Assembly (NCBI GenBank): GCA_963807015.1
Contig: CAWEAS010000034.1
Location: 682,001 to 746,000 of the forward strand
Source: JAJPKK01 sp963807015
GTDB taxonomy: Bacteria; Pseudomonadota; Alphaproteobacteria; Rhizobiales; Xanthobacteraceae
DNA: 64,000 nucleotides
Direction of reading: 5' to 3'
Positions within the stretch are counted from its first letter, which is position 1. Each line of letters starts with the position of its first letter. This document shows, in pieces, positions 8,387 through 16,937 of the stretch. A model generated the notes under the pieces. That model had not been told where the DNA came from and did not search any database. It worked only from the letters and a program-made list of their open reading frames with translations. A program made the position numbers and the translations under genes.

Positions 8387-10621
8387 ATGAATTTTGAACC
8401 GCTACGCGACGCCCGCCCGTCGAGTGCTTCGCCGGCACCACTCGCCACCGCGCCCCACCCTACCGAGGATCGCGCCAATCGCGCGGCCACTCTGCGGTGG
8501 CTGCGGATATTGATGGTTGCGGCACTGGCGATCCCCATCCTGCTCTTCGCCGTTGCGAGCACCGTCAGCTATCACGATACATTTGCTCTTGCCGACGAGC
8601 GCATCGACCGGTCGATTGATGTCACCCAGGAGCAGGCGCTCAAGATTCTGCAATCCGTCAATCTGACGATCGCTGCTACCCAGGAATTGCTTGATGGGCG
8701 CACGGATGACGAGATCAGGCAGAACGAAGCTCTGATCCGCGATCGATTGGCCGCCCTCTTGAAGGCGCTTCCCGAAGCGCAATCGATTTGGCTGTTCGAT
8801 GCGGCCGGACGACAGCTTGTCGCCACCTCGGTATTTCCAGCCCCGGCATCGGCGGATTATGCGCAAGAAAACTACATTCGCGCGCCGCTTGATGGTTACC
8901 AAGGCACCTATGTTGGAAGCCTCCGCGATTCGCAGTTTGGCGGCGAAACGTTTTTCCCGGTCAGTCACGCGCGTACGTCCGGCGGCGTCATTCGCGGCGT
9001 CACCGAAGTATCGTTGAGGCCGAGTGCGTTCGGCCGATTCTACTCGCGGATCGTCACAGGGCCAGGCGTTCAATACGCGCTTTTCCGTACGGATGGGACG
9101 ATGCTCGCGCGCTATCCCCAGCCGCCCCAGCGCGAGATCCGGCTCGACGCGAACAGCGGCTTCAGACGAACCATTGCAGCGAACCCCGAGGGCGGCTTCT
9201 ACACCGTCGTTTCGGAAGTCGACGGCATCAGGCGTCGTTTCGGCGTGCATCGCCTGCCGGGCTATCCGCTGTACTTGAGTGCCGGGATCGAGACAGCGGC
9301 GATCTATCGCGAGTGGATCGAGGGGATGGCGCCGCATTTGATCTTTGGCATCCCGGCGACGCTGTTTCTCTTCTTTTCCGTCGCCGTCGTGCTGCGACGC
9401 ACGCATCGCCTCTATGACGAACAGGATCGGCGTGAAGCTGCGGAAGGCGCCATGCGTCAGTCCCAGAAGATGGACGCAGTCGGCCATCTGACCGGCGGGG
9501 TCGCGCACGACTTCAACAACCTGCTCATGATCATCATGGGAAATCTTGAAGCCCTGCAGCGAATGATCGATGCCGGCACCGAGATCGGCCAGGCAAAGCT
9601 TGCGCGCAATATCGGCAATGCGATGCAGGGGGCGCGGCGGGCGGCAGCGCTGACCCAGCGGCTGCTGGCTTTCTCCCGCAAAGCTCCGCTCAATCCCCGC
9701 CCTCTCGACCTCAACAAAGTCGTATCCGGCCTGTCGGATTTCCTTTCCCGTTCGCTTGGCGAAACCATTTCATCCGAAGTGGTCACCACGCCCAATTTGT
9801 GGACAGTCGAAGCGGACCAGCCCCAGATCGAGGCTGCGATCGTCAACCTCGCGCTCAATGCACGCGACGCGATGCCGGACGGCGGCAAGCTCACGATCGA
9901 GACCGGCAATGCCTATCTCGACGAAGCCTATTGCCGCAGCCAGCCGGACGTACGGCCGGGCCAATACGCGATGATCGCGGTCACCGACACCGGTCGCGGC
10001 ATGTCGCAGGAGCTGATCGAGCACGCCTTCGAGCCGTTCTTCACCACCAAGCCGGCGGGGCAAGGCACGGGCTTGGGGCTCAGCCAAGTCTATGGCTTCG
10101 TGAAGCAATCCGGCGGCCACGTAAAGATCTACAGCGAAATCGACCAGGGCACGACGGTGAAGGTCTACCTGCCTCGCATCGCCGGTCCTGCCACCGCGGA
10201 GACGCCGATCGACAATCCGGCATTGGCCGATCTCGCAGCAACAGGCGAGAGCGTCCTTGTGGTGGAGGATGACGATCAGGTGCGCAGCTACGTCGTCGAA
10301 ACCTTGCGCGCCCTGAACTATCTCGTCGACGAAGCGCCAACGGCAGAGCGGGCGCTTGAAATATCCGGCAACCGGACGTTCGCCTTGCTGCTGACCGACG
10401 TCGTCTTGCCGGGCGCCAACGGGCGCGAACTCGCGGACAGACTGCTATCCAAACAGCCGCGTCTCAAAGTGCTGTATATGACCGGCTATTCGCGCAACGC
10501 CATCGTTCACAATGGCCGGCTCGATCCGGGCGTCGAGATGATCCAGAAGCCGGTCACCGGGAGCGAGCTCGCACACAAGGTCCGCGCTGTCCTCCGCATG
10601 GCATCGCAGCCCGCGCTGTGA
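8387..10621 (+). CDS. Hybrid sensor histidine kinase with Cache-like sensor and C-terminal receiver
   Basis: A 744-residue membrane sensor. One helix is at about residues 40-60. A periplasmic PDC/dCache-like domain follows (about 65-305; contains LFDAAGRQLVATS and YIRAPLDGYQGTYVG), then a second helix at about 315-335. The HisKA domain has H374 in GGVAHDFNN. The HATPase has N-box NLALNARDAMPDGG and G-boxes DTGRGMS and GTGLGLSQVYGF. The receiver (about 625-735) has the acidic pocket VVEDDD, phospho-acceptor D671 in LLLTDVVLPG, and the conserved Lys in IQKPV. No separate response regulator or DNA-binding partner is adjacent. Its stop overlaps the GTG of the next gene, dgoK, so the two are co-transcribed. 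The signal is unknown. Confidence 0.93.
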   Translation: MNFEPLRDARPSSASPAPLATAPHPTEDRANRAATLRWLRILMVAALAIPILLFAVASTVSYHDTFALADERIDRSIDVTQEQALKILQSVNLTIAATQELLDGRTDDEIRQNEALIRDRLAALLKALPEAQSIWLFDAAGRQLVATSVFPAPASADYAQENYIRAPLDGYQGTYVGSLRDSQFGGETFFPVSHARTSGGVIRGVTEVSLRPSAFGRFYSRIVTGPGVQYALFRTDGTMLARYPQPPQREIRLDANSGFRRTIAANPEGGFYTVVSEVDGIRRRFGVHRLPGYPLYLSAGIETAAIYREWIEGMAPHLIFGIPATLFLFFSVAVVLRRTHRLYDEQDRREAAEGAMRQSQKMDAVGHLTGGVAHDFNNLLMIIMGNLEALQRMIDAGTEIGQAKLARNIGNAMQGARRAAALTQRLLAFSRKAPLNPRPLDLNKVVSGLSDFLSRSLGETISSEVVTTPNLWTVEADQPQIEAAIVNLALNARDAMPDGGKLTIETGNAYLDEAYCRSQPDVRPGQYAMIAVTDTGRGMSQELIEHAFEPFFTTKPAGQGTGLGLSQVYGFVKQSGGHVKIYSEIDQGTTVKVYLPRIAGPATAETPIDNPALADLAATGESVLVVEDDDQVRSYVVETLRALNYLVDEAPTAERALEISGNRTFALLLTDVVLPGANGRELADRLLSKQPRLKVLYMTGYSRNAIVHNGRLDPGVEMIQKPVTGSELAHKVRAVLRMASQPAL

Positions 10622-11595
10622 GGGAGGGTGGACGACGCGCGCCCACTCAGCCCGCGATGGTCGCGGTCGATTGGGGGACTACCAGTCTGCGCATCTGGCT
10701 GATGGATCGAACCGGTGCGGTGATCGGCCAGCGGCGCAGCACGGAGGGCATGGCCGCCGTTTCATCGCAAGGCTTCGAGGACGTGCTGCGCACGCAACTC
10801 GCCGAATTCGGCATCGATCCGGATGACGAGGCAAATCGCGGCTTCCCCGTCATCATGTGCGGCATGGTCGGAGCGCGGCAAGGCTGGCGCGAGGCGCCTT
10901 ATGTCGATGTTCCTGTCGATGTCGCGGATATTGCGCACCGTGCCGTCGAGGTCACATGCGGCGCGCTCGACGTGCGGATCATGCCGGGCCTCAGCCGGCG
11001 CGATCCGCGCCATCCCGACGTTATCCGGGGCGAAGAGACGCAGTTGCTCGGAATGTCCGCCGGCGGCGGACCGACATCGGCTCTCGTGGTGATTCCCGGC
11101 ACGCACAGCAAGTGGGTTCGGCTTTCAGCGGGCCGCGTTGCTGATTTCCGTACGGTGATGACGGGAGAAGTTTACGCACTGCTGTGCCGGCATTCGGTCT
11201 TGCGTCACACAATCGGGGAAGACCACGACGTGACCGCGACCGCGGATTTCGCCGCGGGTGTGCGTGCCGGCCTCGATGAACCTGCCAAGGCCTTGGCATC
11301 CGCTTTCGCGGTTCGCGCCGGCGAACTCCTGTTCGGGCGCTCCGGCGCATCCGCTGCGGCGTGGCTTTCCGGTCTTCTCATCGGCGCCGAGGTCGAAGCA
11401 TCGCTTGCGGACGCCTCCGATCCGGAGGTGATCGTGCTCGGAGCCGGCGCGCTTGCCGATCTTTACGCGCACGCGATCGCCGCAGTGGGACGCCGCGCCG
11501 CAATGCACGATGCGGAGGCCGCCGCCCCGCGTCGGTCTCCGCGAAGCTGCCCGCCGCCTATGGCCGGCTCTGTAGGGGCGAATCAAAGCTCGTAG
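10618..11595 (+). CDS. dgoK: 2-dehydro-3-deoxygalactonokinase DgoK, 3' end probably frameshifted
   Basis: Phosphorylates 2-keto-3-deoxygalactonate in the DeLey-Doudoroff galactose pathway. Recognised from VDWGTTSLRIWLMD, CGMVGARQGW, the GEETQLLG segment, PGTHSKWV and the MTGEVYALL motif. It starts with a GTG overlapping the kinase stop (GTGA), or possibly at ATG 10657. The read-through frame ends in an unusual tail (PRRSPRSCPPP...). Dropping one C from the CCCC run at 11525-11528 instead gives a tail VGLREAARRLWPAL ending at a TAG at 11573-11575, much more like the family. So the last ~25 residues are likely altered by a one-base indel, real or sequencing. No KDPGal aldolase gene follows. Confidence 0.85.
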   Translation: MREGGRRAPTQPAMVAVDWGTTSLRIWLMDRTGAVIGQRRSTEGMAAVSSQGFEDVLRTQLAEFGIDPDDEANRGFPVIMCGMVGARQGWREAPYVDVPVDVADIAHRAVEVTCGALDVRIMPGLSRRDPRHPDVIRGEETQLLGMSAGGGPTSALVVIPGTHSKWVRLSAGRVADFRTVMTGEVYALLCRHSVLRHTIGEDHDVTATADFAAGVRAGLDEPAKALASAFAVRAGELLFGRSGASAAAWLSGLLIGAEVEASLADASDPEVIVLGAGALADLYAHAIAAVGRRAAMHDAEAAAPRRSPRSCPPPMAGSVGANQSS

Positions 11596-11607
11596 GGTGC
11601 CCTACGA
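11590..11607. repeat. Family C repeat reduced to its two ends, perfect 18-bp palindrome
   Basis: tcgtagggtgccctacga is an exact palindrome and corresponds to the left and right termini of the family C element seen at 20563-20672 and 62341-62483 joined head to head, without the internal part. It sits between dgoK and the convergent permease gene and could serve as a terminator hairpin for both. Confidence 0.6.
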
Positions 11608-11608
11608 A

Positions 11609-12367
11609 TTACCCTCGGCGATGCAGGCGGCGGTCGATTGCGATCAGAATGCCGCTGACCGCCGCTGCGAACACGGTGATCAGGAACGTCACCGCCATGA
11701 TGATGTCGACGTTGTGCAGGCCGATGGCGTTCATCAGCATATAGCCGAGGCCGCGCTGGGACGCGAACATCTCGCCGAGCAGCGTGCCGATGAGGGTGAG
11801 CGCGAACCCGATGCGCAGCCCGGTGAAGATTTCGGGCAGAGCGGCCGGAAAGAGAATGTGCACCACCATCTCGCGCCAGCTCAACTTGAACACGCGGCCG
11901 GTCTTGATCAGCACCGGCTTGATGTTCTGCACGGCGCCGATGGTGAAGAGCGCGATGGGCACGAAGCCATGGATGACGCCGAACGCGACCTTCGCCGGCA
12001 TGCCGAGGCCGAAGGAGAGGAGGATGATCGGATAAAGCGTGAGTTTCGGCACCGCATAAAACCCAACCAGCACCGGCTCCAGCACGTCGCCGGTCAGGCG
12101 GTGAAAGCCGAGTGCGAAGCCGAGCACGAGCCCCATGATGATCGCGATCACGAGCGCGATCGCGAATGCTTTCGCCGTCTCCGCGAGATTTGGCCAGAAG
12201 GTGTCACGCCCGAACAGGCTCGCGGTATAGCGCACGGTCTCGAGCGGCGAGCGCAAGGCGATGTCGCCGACGACCATGTAGAGGAGTTGCCACACGATGA
12301 CGACGCCGACGACGAGCAGCACCGGCCCGCGCCAATCGCCGATCATGACTTGCTCCCGCCCGTTCAT
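11609..12367 (-). CDS. ABC transporter permease, SsuC/TauC-like (second permease)
   Basis: A 252-residue membrane permease with about six helices and the EAA-type loop around FKLSWREMVVHILFPAALPEIFTGLRIG, characteristic of the binding-protein-dependent permeases for sulfonate/nitrate/taurine-type substrates. The start at ATG 12367 overlaps the upstream permease stop (ATGA); the upstream in-frame ATG lies inside that gene. It is the last gene of a four-gene operon (binding protein, ATPase, permease, permease). Two different permeases suggest a heterodimeric channel. Confidence 0.9.
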   Translation of the reverse strand: MNGREQVMIGDWRGPVLLVVGVVIVWQLLYMVVGDIALRSPLETVRYTASLFGRDTFWPNLAETAKAFAIALVIAIIMGLVLGFALGFHRLTGDVLEPVLVGFYAVPKLTLYPIILLSFGLGMPAKVAFGVIHGFVPIALFTIGAVQNIKPVLIKTGRVFKLSWREMVVHILFPAALPEIFTGLRIGFALTLIGTLLGEMFASQRGLGYMLMNAIGLHNVDIIMAVTFLITVFAAAVSGILIAIDRRLHRRG

Positions 12368-13116
12368 CGCAGCCCCCGTCGCGCCAGCACACGCCGTTCC
12401 CACACGCCGATGATGGCGTTGATCGCGATGGAGATGAGCAGGATCAGAACGATCAGCGGATACATCACCGCATTGTCGAAGTTCGTGTAAGCAAAGGCGA
12501 TCTCGAAGCCCATCCCGCCCTGCGACATGATGAATTCAGTGCCGATGATTCCGATCAGCGCGTAGGCAAGTGCGAGCTTTGCACCCGTGAGAAGATGCGG
12601 CGCGGCGTAGGGCAGCGTCATTTTCAGCGCCGTCTCGACCGGCGACATGCGCGCCATGCGCGCGGTCTTGATGAGCACCGGCGGCACCCGGTCGAGGCCG
12701 TTCAGCGTATTCACGATCATCGCGATGACCGCGAGCATGAAAGCGATGCCGATCTGCGGAATGTCGCCAAGCCCAAACAGGATGATGAGCAGCGGATAGA
12801 ACGCGAACACCGGGATTGCATAGTAAGTCGCAAACAGCGGATCGAGCGCCTCGCGCAGCAGCGGCGACTTGTGGATGACCGCGCCGGCCGCGAGGCCCAC
12901 GACAACGGCGAGCGCGAAGGCCATCAGCACGTTGCCCATGGTGGTCGCGATCGCACCATAAAATTTGCCGACGAAGAGAAGCCGCCCGAGATCGAGGATA
13001 ATGCGGCTCGGCGGCGGCATGGTGAAGTTGTCGATAATGCCGGTCCGGCACAGCACCTCGACGACCGCGATCACGGCGAGGATGAGCGCAGTGCGGATGA
13101 GCGCGGCCCGGCTCAT
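12364..13116 (-). CDS. ABC transporter permease, SsuC/TauC-like (first permease)
   Basis: A 250-residue permease with a signal-anchor first helix (about residues 8-25). A periplasmic TMPPPSRIILDLGRLL segment typical of SsuC-like permeases comes next, then about five more helices with an EAA loop (MSPVETALKMTLPYAAPHLLTG). The ATG at 13116 overlaps the ATPase stop by four bases and its own stop overlaps the next permease, showing tight translational coupling. With its partner it should form the membrane channel for the operon's substrate. Confidence 0.9.
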   Translation of the reverse strand: MSRAALIRTALILAVIAVVEVLCRTGIIDNFTMPPPSRIILDLGRLLFVGKFYGAIATTMGNVLMAFALAVVVGLAAGAVIHKSPLLREALDPLFATYYAIPVFAFYPLLIILFGLGDIPQIGIAFMLAVIAMIVNTLNGLDRVPPVLIKTARMARMSPVETALKMTLPYAAPHLLTGAKLALAYALIGIIGTEFIMSQGGMGFEIAFAYTNFDNAVMYPLIVLILLISIAINAIIGVWERRVLARRGLR

Positions 13117-13961
13117 GCGTCGGCTCCCGGCCGGCCGATGGCCTTGAGCGATTCCGTGCGCAGGTGATGCCAAAGCTCGCCGGTGATGGCGCCGAATGCA
13201 GCCTCTTCGACGATGCGGCTGTCGCGCTCGCGCGGCCATTTGGTGTCGATGATCGTGAGGATGCGGCCCGGGCGCGCCGACATCACGCCGATGCGGTCGG
13301 CAAGCATCGCCGCTTCGTCGAGCGCGTGGGTGATGAGGAAAACCGTGGCGCCGGTCTCGCGCCATAGCTTGAGCAGCTCTTCCCCCATGAGCAATCGGGT
13401 CTGCTGGTCGAGGGCGCCGAACGGTTCATCGAGCAGGATGAGCCGCGGCCGCGTCACCAGGGTGCGCGCGATGCAGACGCGCTGGCGCATGCCGCCCGAC
13501 AACTGCGCCGGATAGCTCGCGGCGAATTCGGTGAGACCCATCATGGCGAGCGCGGCCTCGACCCGCTTCTTACGCTCGGACGCCGTGATCGCAATGCGCC
13601 GCAAGCCGAAGGCGATGTTGTCGGCGACCGTCAGCCAGGGGATCGAGGCATCTTCCTGAAACACGACGCCGACGCCATCCGGCACCGTGCCCTCTACCGG
13701 CTTGCCTTCGAACTCGATGGAGCCGGCGGTCGCGGTCGCGAGCCCTGCCATCTGTTCCAGCAACGTCGACTTGCCACACCCGGAAGGTCCAACGATTGCG
13801 AAAAATTCGCCGCGACGCAGATCGAGATCGAGCGGTCCAAGCGCGCGCAGTTCGGCCTTCCCCGGCGCGGCTCCCGGTCCGCTCGACGTGAAGTTCTTGG
13901 TGACGTTGCGCAGCCGCGCGTGAACGCCCTCCGGCGCCTCATTTGACGGCTTTGATGTCAT
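13113..13961 (-). CDS. ABC transporter ATP-binding protein, SsuB/TauB-like
   Basis: A 282-residue nucleotide-binding subunit that powers import. Walker A is GPSGCGKSTLL (about residues 58-68), the Q-loop is VFQEDASIPWLTV, the signature LSGGMRQRVCIARTL, Walker B LILLDEPFGALD and the switch His ITHALDEA. The order and spacing match the SsuB/TauB/NrtD class. The N-terminal ~40 residues are variable. Its start lies 23 bases inside the end of the binding-protein gene, consistent with one operon. Confidence 0.93.
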   Translation of the reverse strand: MTSKPSNEAPEGVHARLRNVTKNFTSSGPGAAPGKAELRALGPLDLDLRRGEFFAIVGPSGCGKSTLLEQMAGLATATAGSIEFEGKPVEGTVPDGVGVVFQEDASIPWLTVADNIAFGLRRIAITASERKKRVEAALAMMGLTEFAASYPAQLSGGMRQRVCIARTLVTRPRLILLDEPFGALDQQTRLLMGEELLKLWRETGATVFLITHALDEAAMLADRIGVMSARPGRILTIIDTKWPRERDSRIVEEAAFGAITGELWHHLRTESLKAIGRPGADA

Positions 13962-14931
13962 CGGGAAGGAGCTGCGTGTCGATGATCTTGTTGTAGTCGA
14001 TGTCGCCAGTAATGGCGCCCACCGTGCGCTGCACCTCGATCATGCGCTTGAGCCCGTCGAGATGGATCTGCCCGCTGCCCCAATAGGGAACGCCGTCGGT
14101 CATGCTGGTGGTGAGGTTGCGCACGGCGGAGCGCGCGACGGCGGGGGCGAGGTTGTAGTCCTTGGCAACGATGTCGCCGGCCTCGTCCGGATTGGCCTTC
14201 ATGAAGTCGACGGCGCGGCGATGGGCGCGGATCACCGCGCGGATGAAATCGCCGCGCTGGGCGATCATGTTCGGCGTCGCGACGCCGACGACGTTGTCGA
14301 GCGGCGGCAGGATCTCGCTCGCCCTGACGACGATGCGATATTTCGAACCAAACTCCGACAACAGCGGCTCCGGCAGGGGCGCGATGTCGACGAGGCCGGT
14401 ATCGAGTGCGGCGACGCCCTCGCCGAAGCCGCCGGTGCGCACCAGCTCGGCGTCTCCGGGTTTGTAGCCGCCCTTCTCGAGCAGCAGCGTCGCGAGGCCT
14501 TGGCTTGTCGAGCGCGGATTGGTGTAGCCGATCTTGCGACCCTTGAAGTCCTTGATGGACTTGATCGGCGAATCCGTCCGCACCGCCCAGACGAACTCCG
14601 CGACGGTCAAAACGGTGTCGGCAACGAGCTTGATGTCGGCGCCCTGCTGCACCGCGGCCACGAGCGAGCCGGGATTGATCTCGGCATAGGGCACGCCGCC
14701 CGCGAGCATGTTGCGCAATGACGTGCCTCCGCCCCCCGAGGTGAGGATGCCGGTGACATCGGCGCCTTCCGCCTTGAAGAAGCCCTTCGCACGCGCCACG
14801 CCGTAAGGCATGCCATTGGCCGACACACCAAAGTTGCTGACGACGATCTGTTCCGCCCGCGCGGGCGCGGCCATCAGCCCAAGGAGCGCCGCAGCGGCGG
14901 CGATGCGAGCAATACTCGGCTTCGATGCCAT
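13939..14931 (-). CDS. ABC transporter substrate-binding protein, SsuA/NMT1-like
   Basis: A 330-residue periplasmic binding protein, first gene of the four-gene import operon. A signal peptide (about residues 1-26, ending AAPARA-EQ) is followed by the NMT1-like fold: VSNFGVSANGMPYGVARAKGFF, the GGGGTSLRNMLAGGVPYAEI loop, the KGRKIGYTNPRSTSQ segment. Relatives bind sulfonates, taurine, nitrate, pyrimidine precursors or aromatic sulfonates. The ligand is not predictable here. The upstream 200 bases separate it divergently from the peptide transporter operon. Confidence 0.92.
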   Translation of the reverse strand: MASKPSIARIAAAAALLGLMAAPARAEQIVVSNFGVSANGMPYGVARAKGFFKAEGADVTGILTSGGGGTSLRNMLAGGVPYAEINPGSLVAAVQQGADIKLVADTVLTVAEFVWAVRTDSPIKSIKDFKGRKIGYTNPRSTSQGLATLLLEKGGYKPGDAELVRTGGFGEGVAALDTGLVDIAPLPEPLLSEFGSKYRIVVRASEILPPLDNVVGVATPNMIAQRGDFIRAVIRAHRRAVDFMKANPDEAGDIVAKDYNLAPAVARSAVRNLTTSMTDGVPYWGSGQIHLDGLKRMIEVQRTVGAITGDIDYNKIIDTQLLPDDIKAVK

Positions 14932-15141
14932 GATGACGTTTTCTCCCTGGAGTGCTGTGCCGTTCTGACGCGGCTCTCGTTCCTTGTAATACGTCTCGGG
15001 GCGGCGGCAAAGTTTGCGCGTCGCGATAAATCGTCCTCATGGGACATCGCCCAATGCAGTGGCGGTCCTGCATGAAACTTGCATAATGCGGCCAGCATCG
15101 AACCTTGAGTGGCAAGCATCGAACCTTGAAAGGTGGGCATC

Positions 15142-16743
15142 ATGGATCGGCGCGTATTTCTGAAGACGGCCGCCGGCGCAGCTGCGGTGGCAACGGGCGC
15201 ATTGGCGACCCCGGCAATTTCCCAGCGCGCCGCTGCGCGCACGCTGCGCTTCGTGCCGCAGGCAGACCTCGCCAACTTCGATCCGATCTGGGGCACCCAG
15301 TACGTGGTGCGCAATGCCTCGGCCTTGGTGTGGGACACGCTCTACGGCGTCGACGACAAACTGGTGCCGCAACGCCAGATGGTCGAAGGCGAAGAGGTCT
15401 CGCCCGACGGATTGACCTGGACGTTCCGGCTGCGCCCGGGATTGAAGTTCCACGATGGCGAGCCTGTGCGCGCGAAGGACGTGGTCGCGAGCCTCGATCG
15501 CTGGTCGTCCCGCGATCAGATGGGCCTCCTGCTGAAGAGCAATCAGCAGGAACTGGTCGCGTCCGACGACCGCACCGTGAAGTGGGTGCTCAAGAAGCCG
15601 TTCCCTAAGATGTTGCTGGCACTCGGCAAGGTCAGCACGCAGGTCGCGTTCATCATGCCCGAGCGGGTCGCCAAGACCGATCCCTTCAAGCAGATCACCG
15701 AATATGTCGGCAGTGGCCCGATGCGCTTCGTGCGCAACGAATGGGTGCCGGGCGCCAAGGCGGTGTTCGAGCGCTTCCCCGACTACGTGGTGCGCCAGGA
15801 GCCGTCGTCCTGGCTTGCCGGGGGAAAGCCGATGGCGCTCGATCGCATCGAATGGATCGTGATGCCGGATCCGGCGACCGCCGCTGCGGCGTTGCAGAAC
15901 GGCGAGATCGACTGGTGGGAAAGCCCGATCTCCGACCTCGTGCCGCTGCTGCGCAAGAACCGCAATGTCGCCGTCGATATCGCCGACCCGCTCGGCAACA
16001 TCGGCTCGTTCCGCATGAACCACCTCTACCCGCCTTTCAGCGACGTGCGGGCGCGGCGCGCCGTTCTCATGGCCATGAGCCAGGAAGACTACATGCGCGC
16101 GATCGTCGGTGACGACAACGCGCTATGGAAGCCGTTGCCGGGCTTCTTCACCCCCGGCACGCCGCTCTACACCGAGGAGGGCGGCGATATCCTTAAAGGC
16201 CCGCGCGACATCGAGGGCGCAAAGAAACTGATCGCACAGTCGGGCTATGCCGGCGAGCCCGTCACCTGCCTCGTCGCCCAGGACCAACCGATCACCAAGG
16301 CGCAGGGCGATGTCACCGCGGACCTGCTGAAGCGCCTCGGCATGAATGTCGACTTCAATGCCATCGACTGGGGCACGGTCGGCGCGCGGCGCTCGCAGAA
16401 GACGAAGCCCGGCCAGGGCGGCTGGCAGATGTTCCACACTTGGCATTCCGGCGCCGACTGCATCAACCCGGCCGTCGCGATCGGCATTCGGGCGAGCGGC
16501 GACAAGGCGTGGTTCGGCTGGCCGAACATTCCCGAGGTCGAGGCCGAGGTGACGGCGTGGTACGACGCCAAAACTCTCGACGAGGAGAAGGCAGCGATCC
16601 GGCGGCTCAACAAGGCCGCGCTCGACAATGTCGTCTACGCACCCACCGGCTTCTTCCTGAGCTACCAGGCATGGCGCAAGAACGTCTCCGGCATCGTCAA
16701 AGGCCCGTTGCCGTTCTTCTGGGGCGTGAGCAAGACGGCGTGA
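15142..16743 (+). CDS. Tat-exported ABC solute-binding protein, SBP_bac_5 family (copy 1)
   Basis: A 533-residue periplasmic binding protein of the peptide/opine/nickel (DppA/OppA) family. The N-terminus MDRRVFLKTAAG is a twin-arginine signal with cleavage near PAISQRAAA. Family motifs: PQADLANFDPIWGTQY, the SPDGLTWTFRLRPGLKFHDGEP segment and the late GWQMFHTWHSG region. ATG 15142 has an AAAGGTGGG ribosome site; an in-frame GTG at 15133 lies inside that site. It is the first gene of a six-gene operon and is clearly paralogous to the next gene over its whole length. The substrate is unknown; the family also moves oligopeptides and opines. Confidence 0.93.
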   Translation: MDRRVFLKTAAGAAAVATGALATPAISQRAAARTLRFVPQADLANFDPIWGTQYVVRNASALVWDTLYGVDDKLVPQRQMVEGEEVSPDGLTWTFRLRPGLKFHDGEPVRAKDVVASLDRWSSRDQMGLLLKSNQQELVASDDRTVKWVLKKPFPKMLLALGKVSTQVAFIMPERVAKTDPFKQITEYVGSGPMRFVRNEWVPGAKAVFERFPDYVVRQEPSSWLAGGKPMALDRIEWIVMPDPATAAAALQNGEIDWWESPISDLVPLLRKNRNVAVDIADPLGNIGSFRMNHLYPPFSDVRARRAVLMAMSQEDYMRAIVGDDNALWKPLPGFFTPGTPLYTEEGGDILKGPRDIEGAKKLIAQSGYAGEPVTCLVAQDQPITKAQGDVTADLLKRLGMNVDFNAIDWGTVGARRSQKTKPGQGGWQMFHTWHSGADCINPAVAIGIRASGDKAWFGWPNIPEVEAEVTAWYDAKTLDEEKAAIRRLNKAALDNVVYAPTGFFLSYQAWRKNVSGIVKGPLPFFWGVSKTA

Positions 16744-16937
16744 GCGGCCGCGGCCGGCGGCAACAACGATTTCGACGCTTAGACCTTTGCCGCATTTGCG
16801 TGGGCAAAGTAATTTCCCGCACGCTCACCAAGGGTCGGAAGTTAAGCCGTCGCTCTAACCGCCGAACGCCCGGGTGAAGGCCTCCGCGACGATTGCGCGG
16901 GGCTCGCTTTCGGGACGAATGAATCGAACGGATTCTC

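Noticed and set aside
11597..12490. Plus-strand 297-codon frame opposite the permease genes
   Set aside because: It is a His/Asp/Glu-rich antisense translation of two conserved permeases; no independent support.
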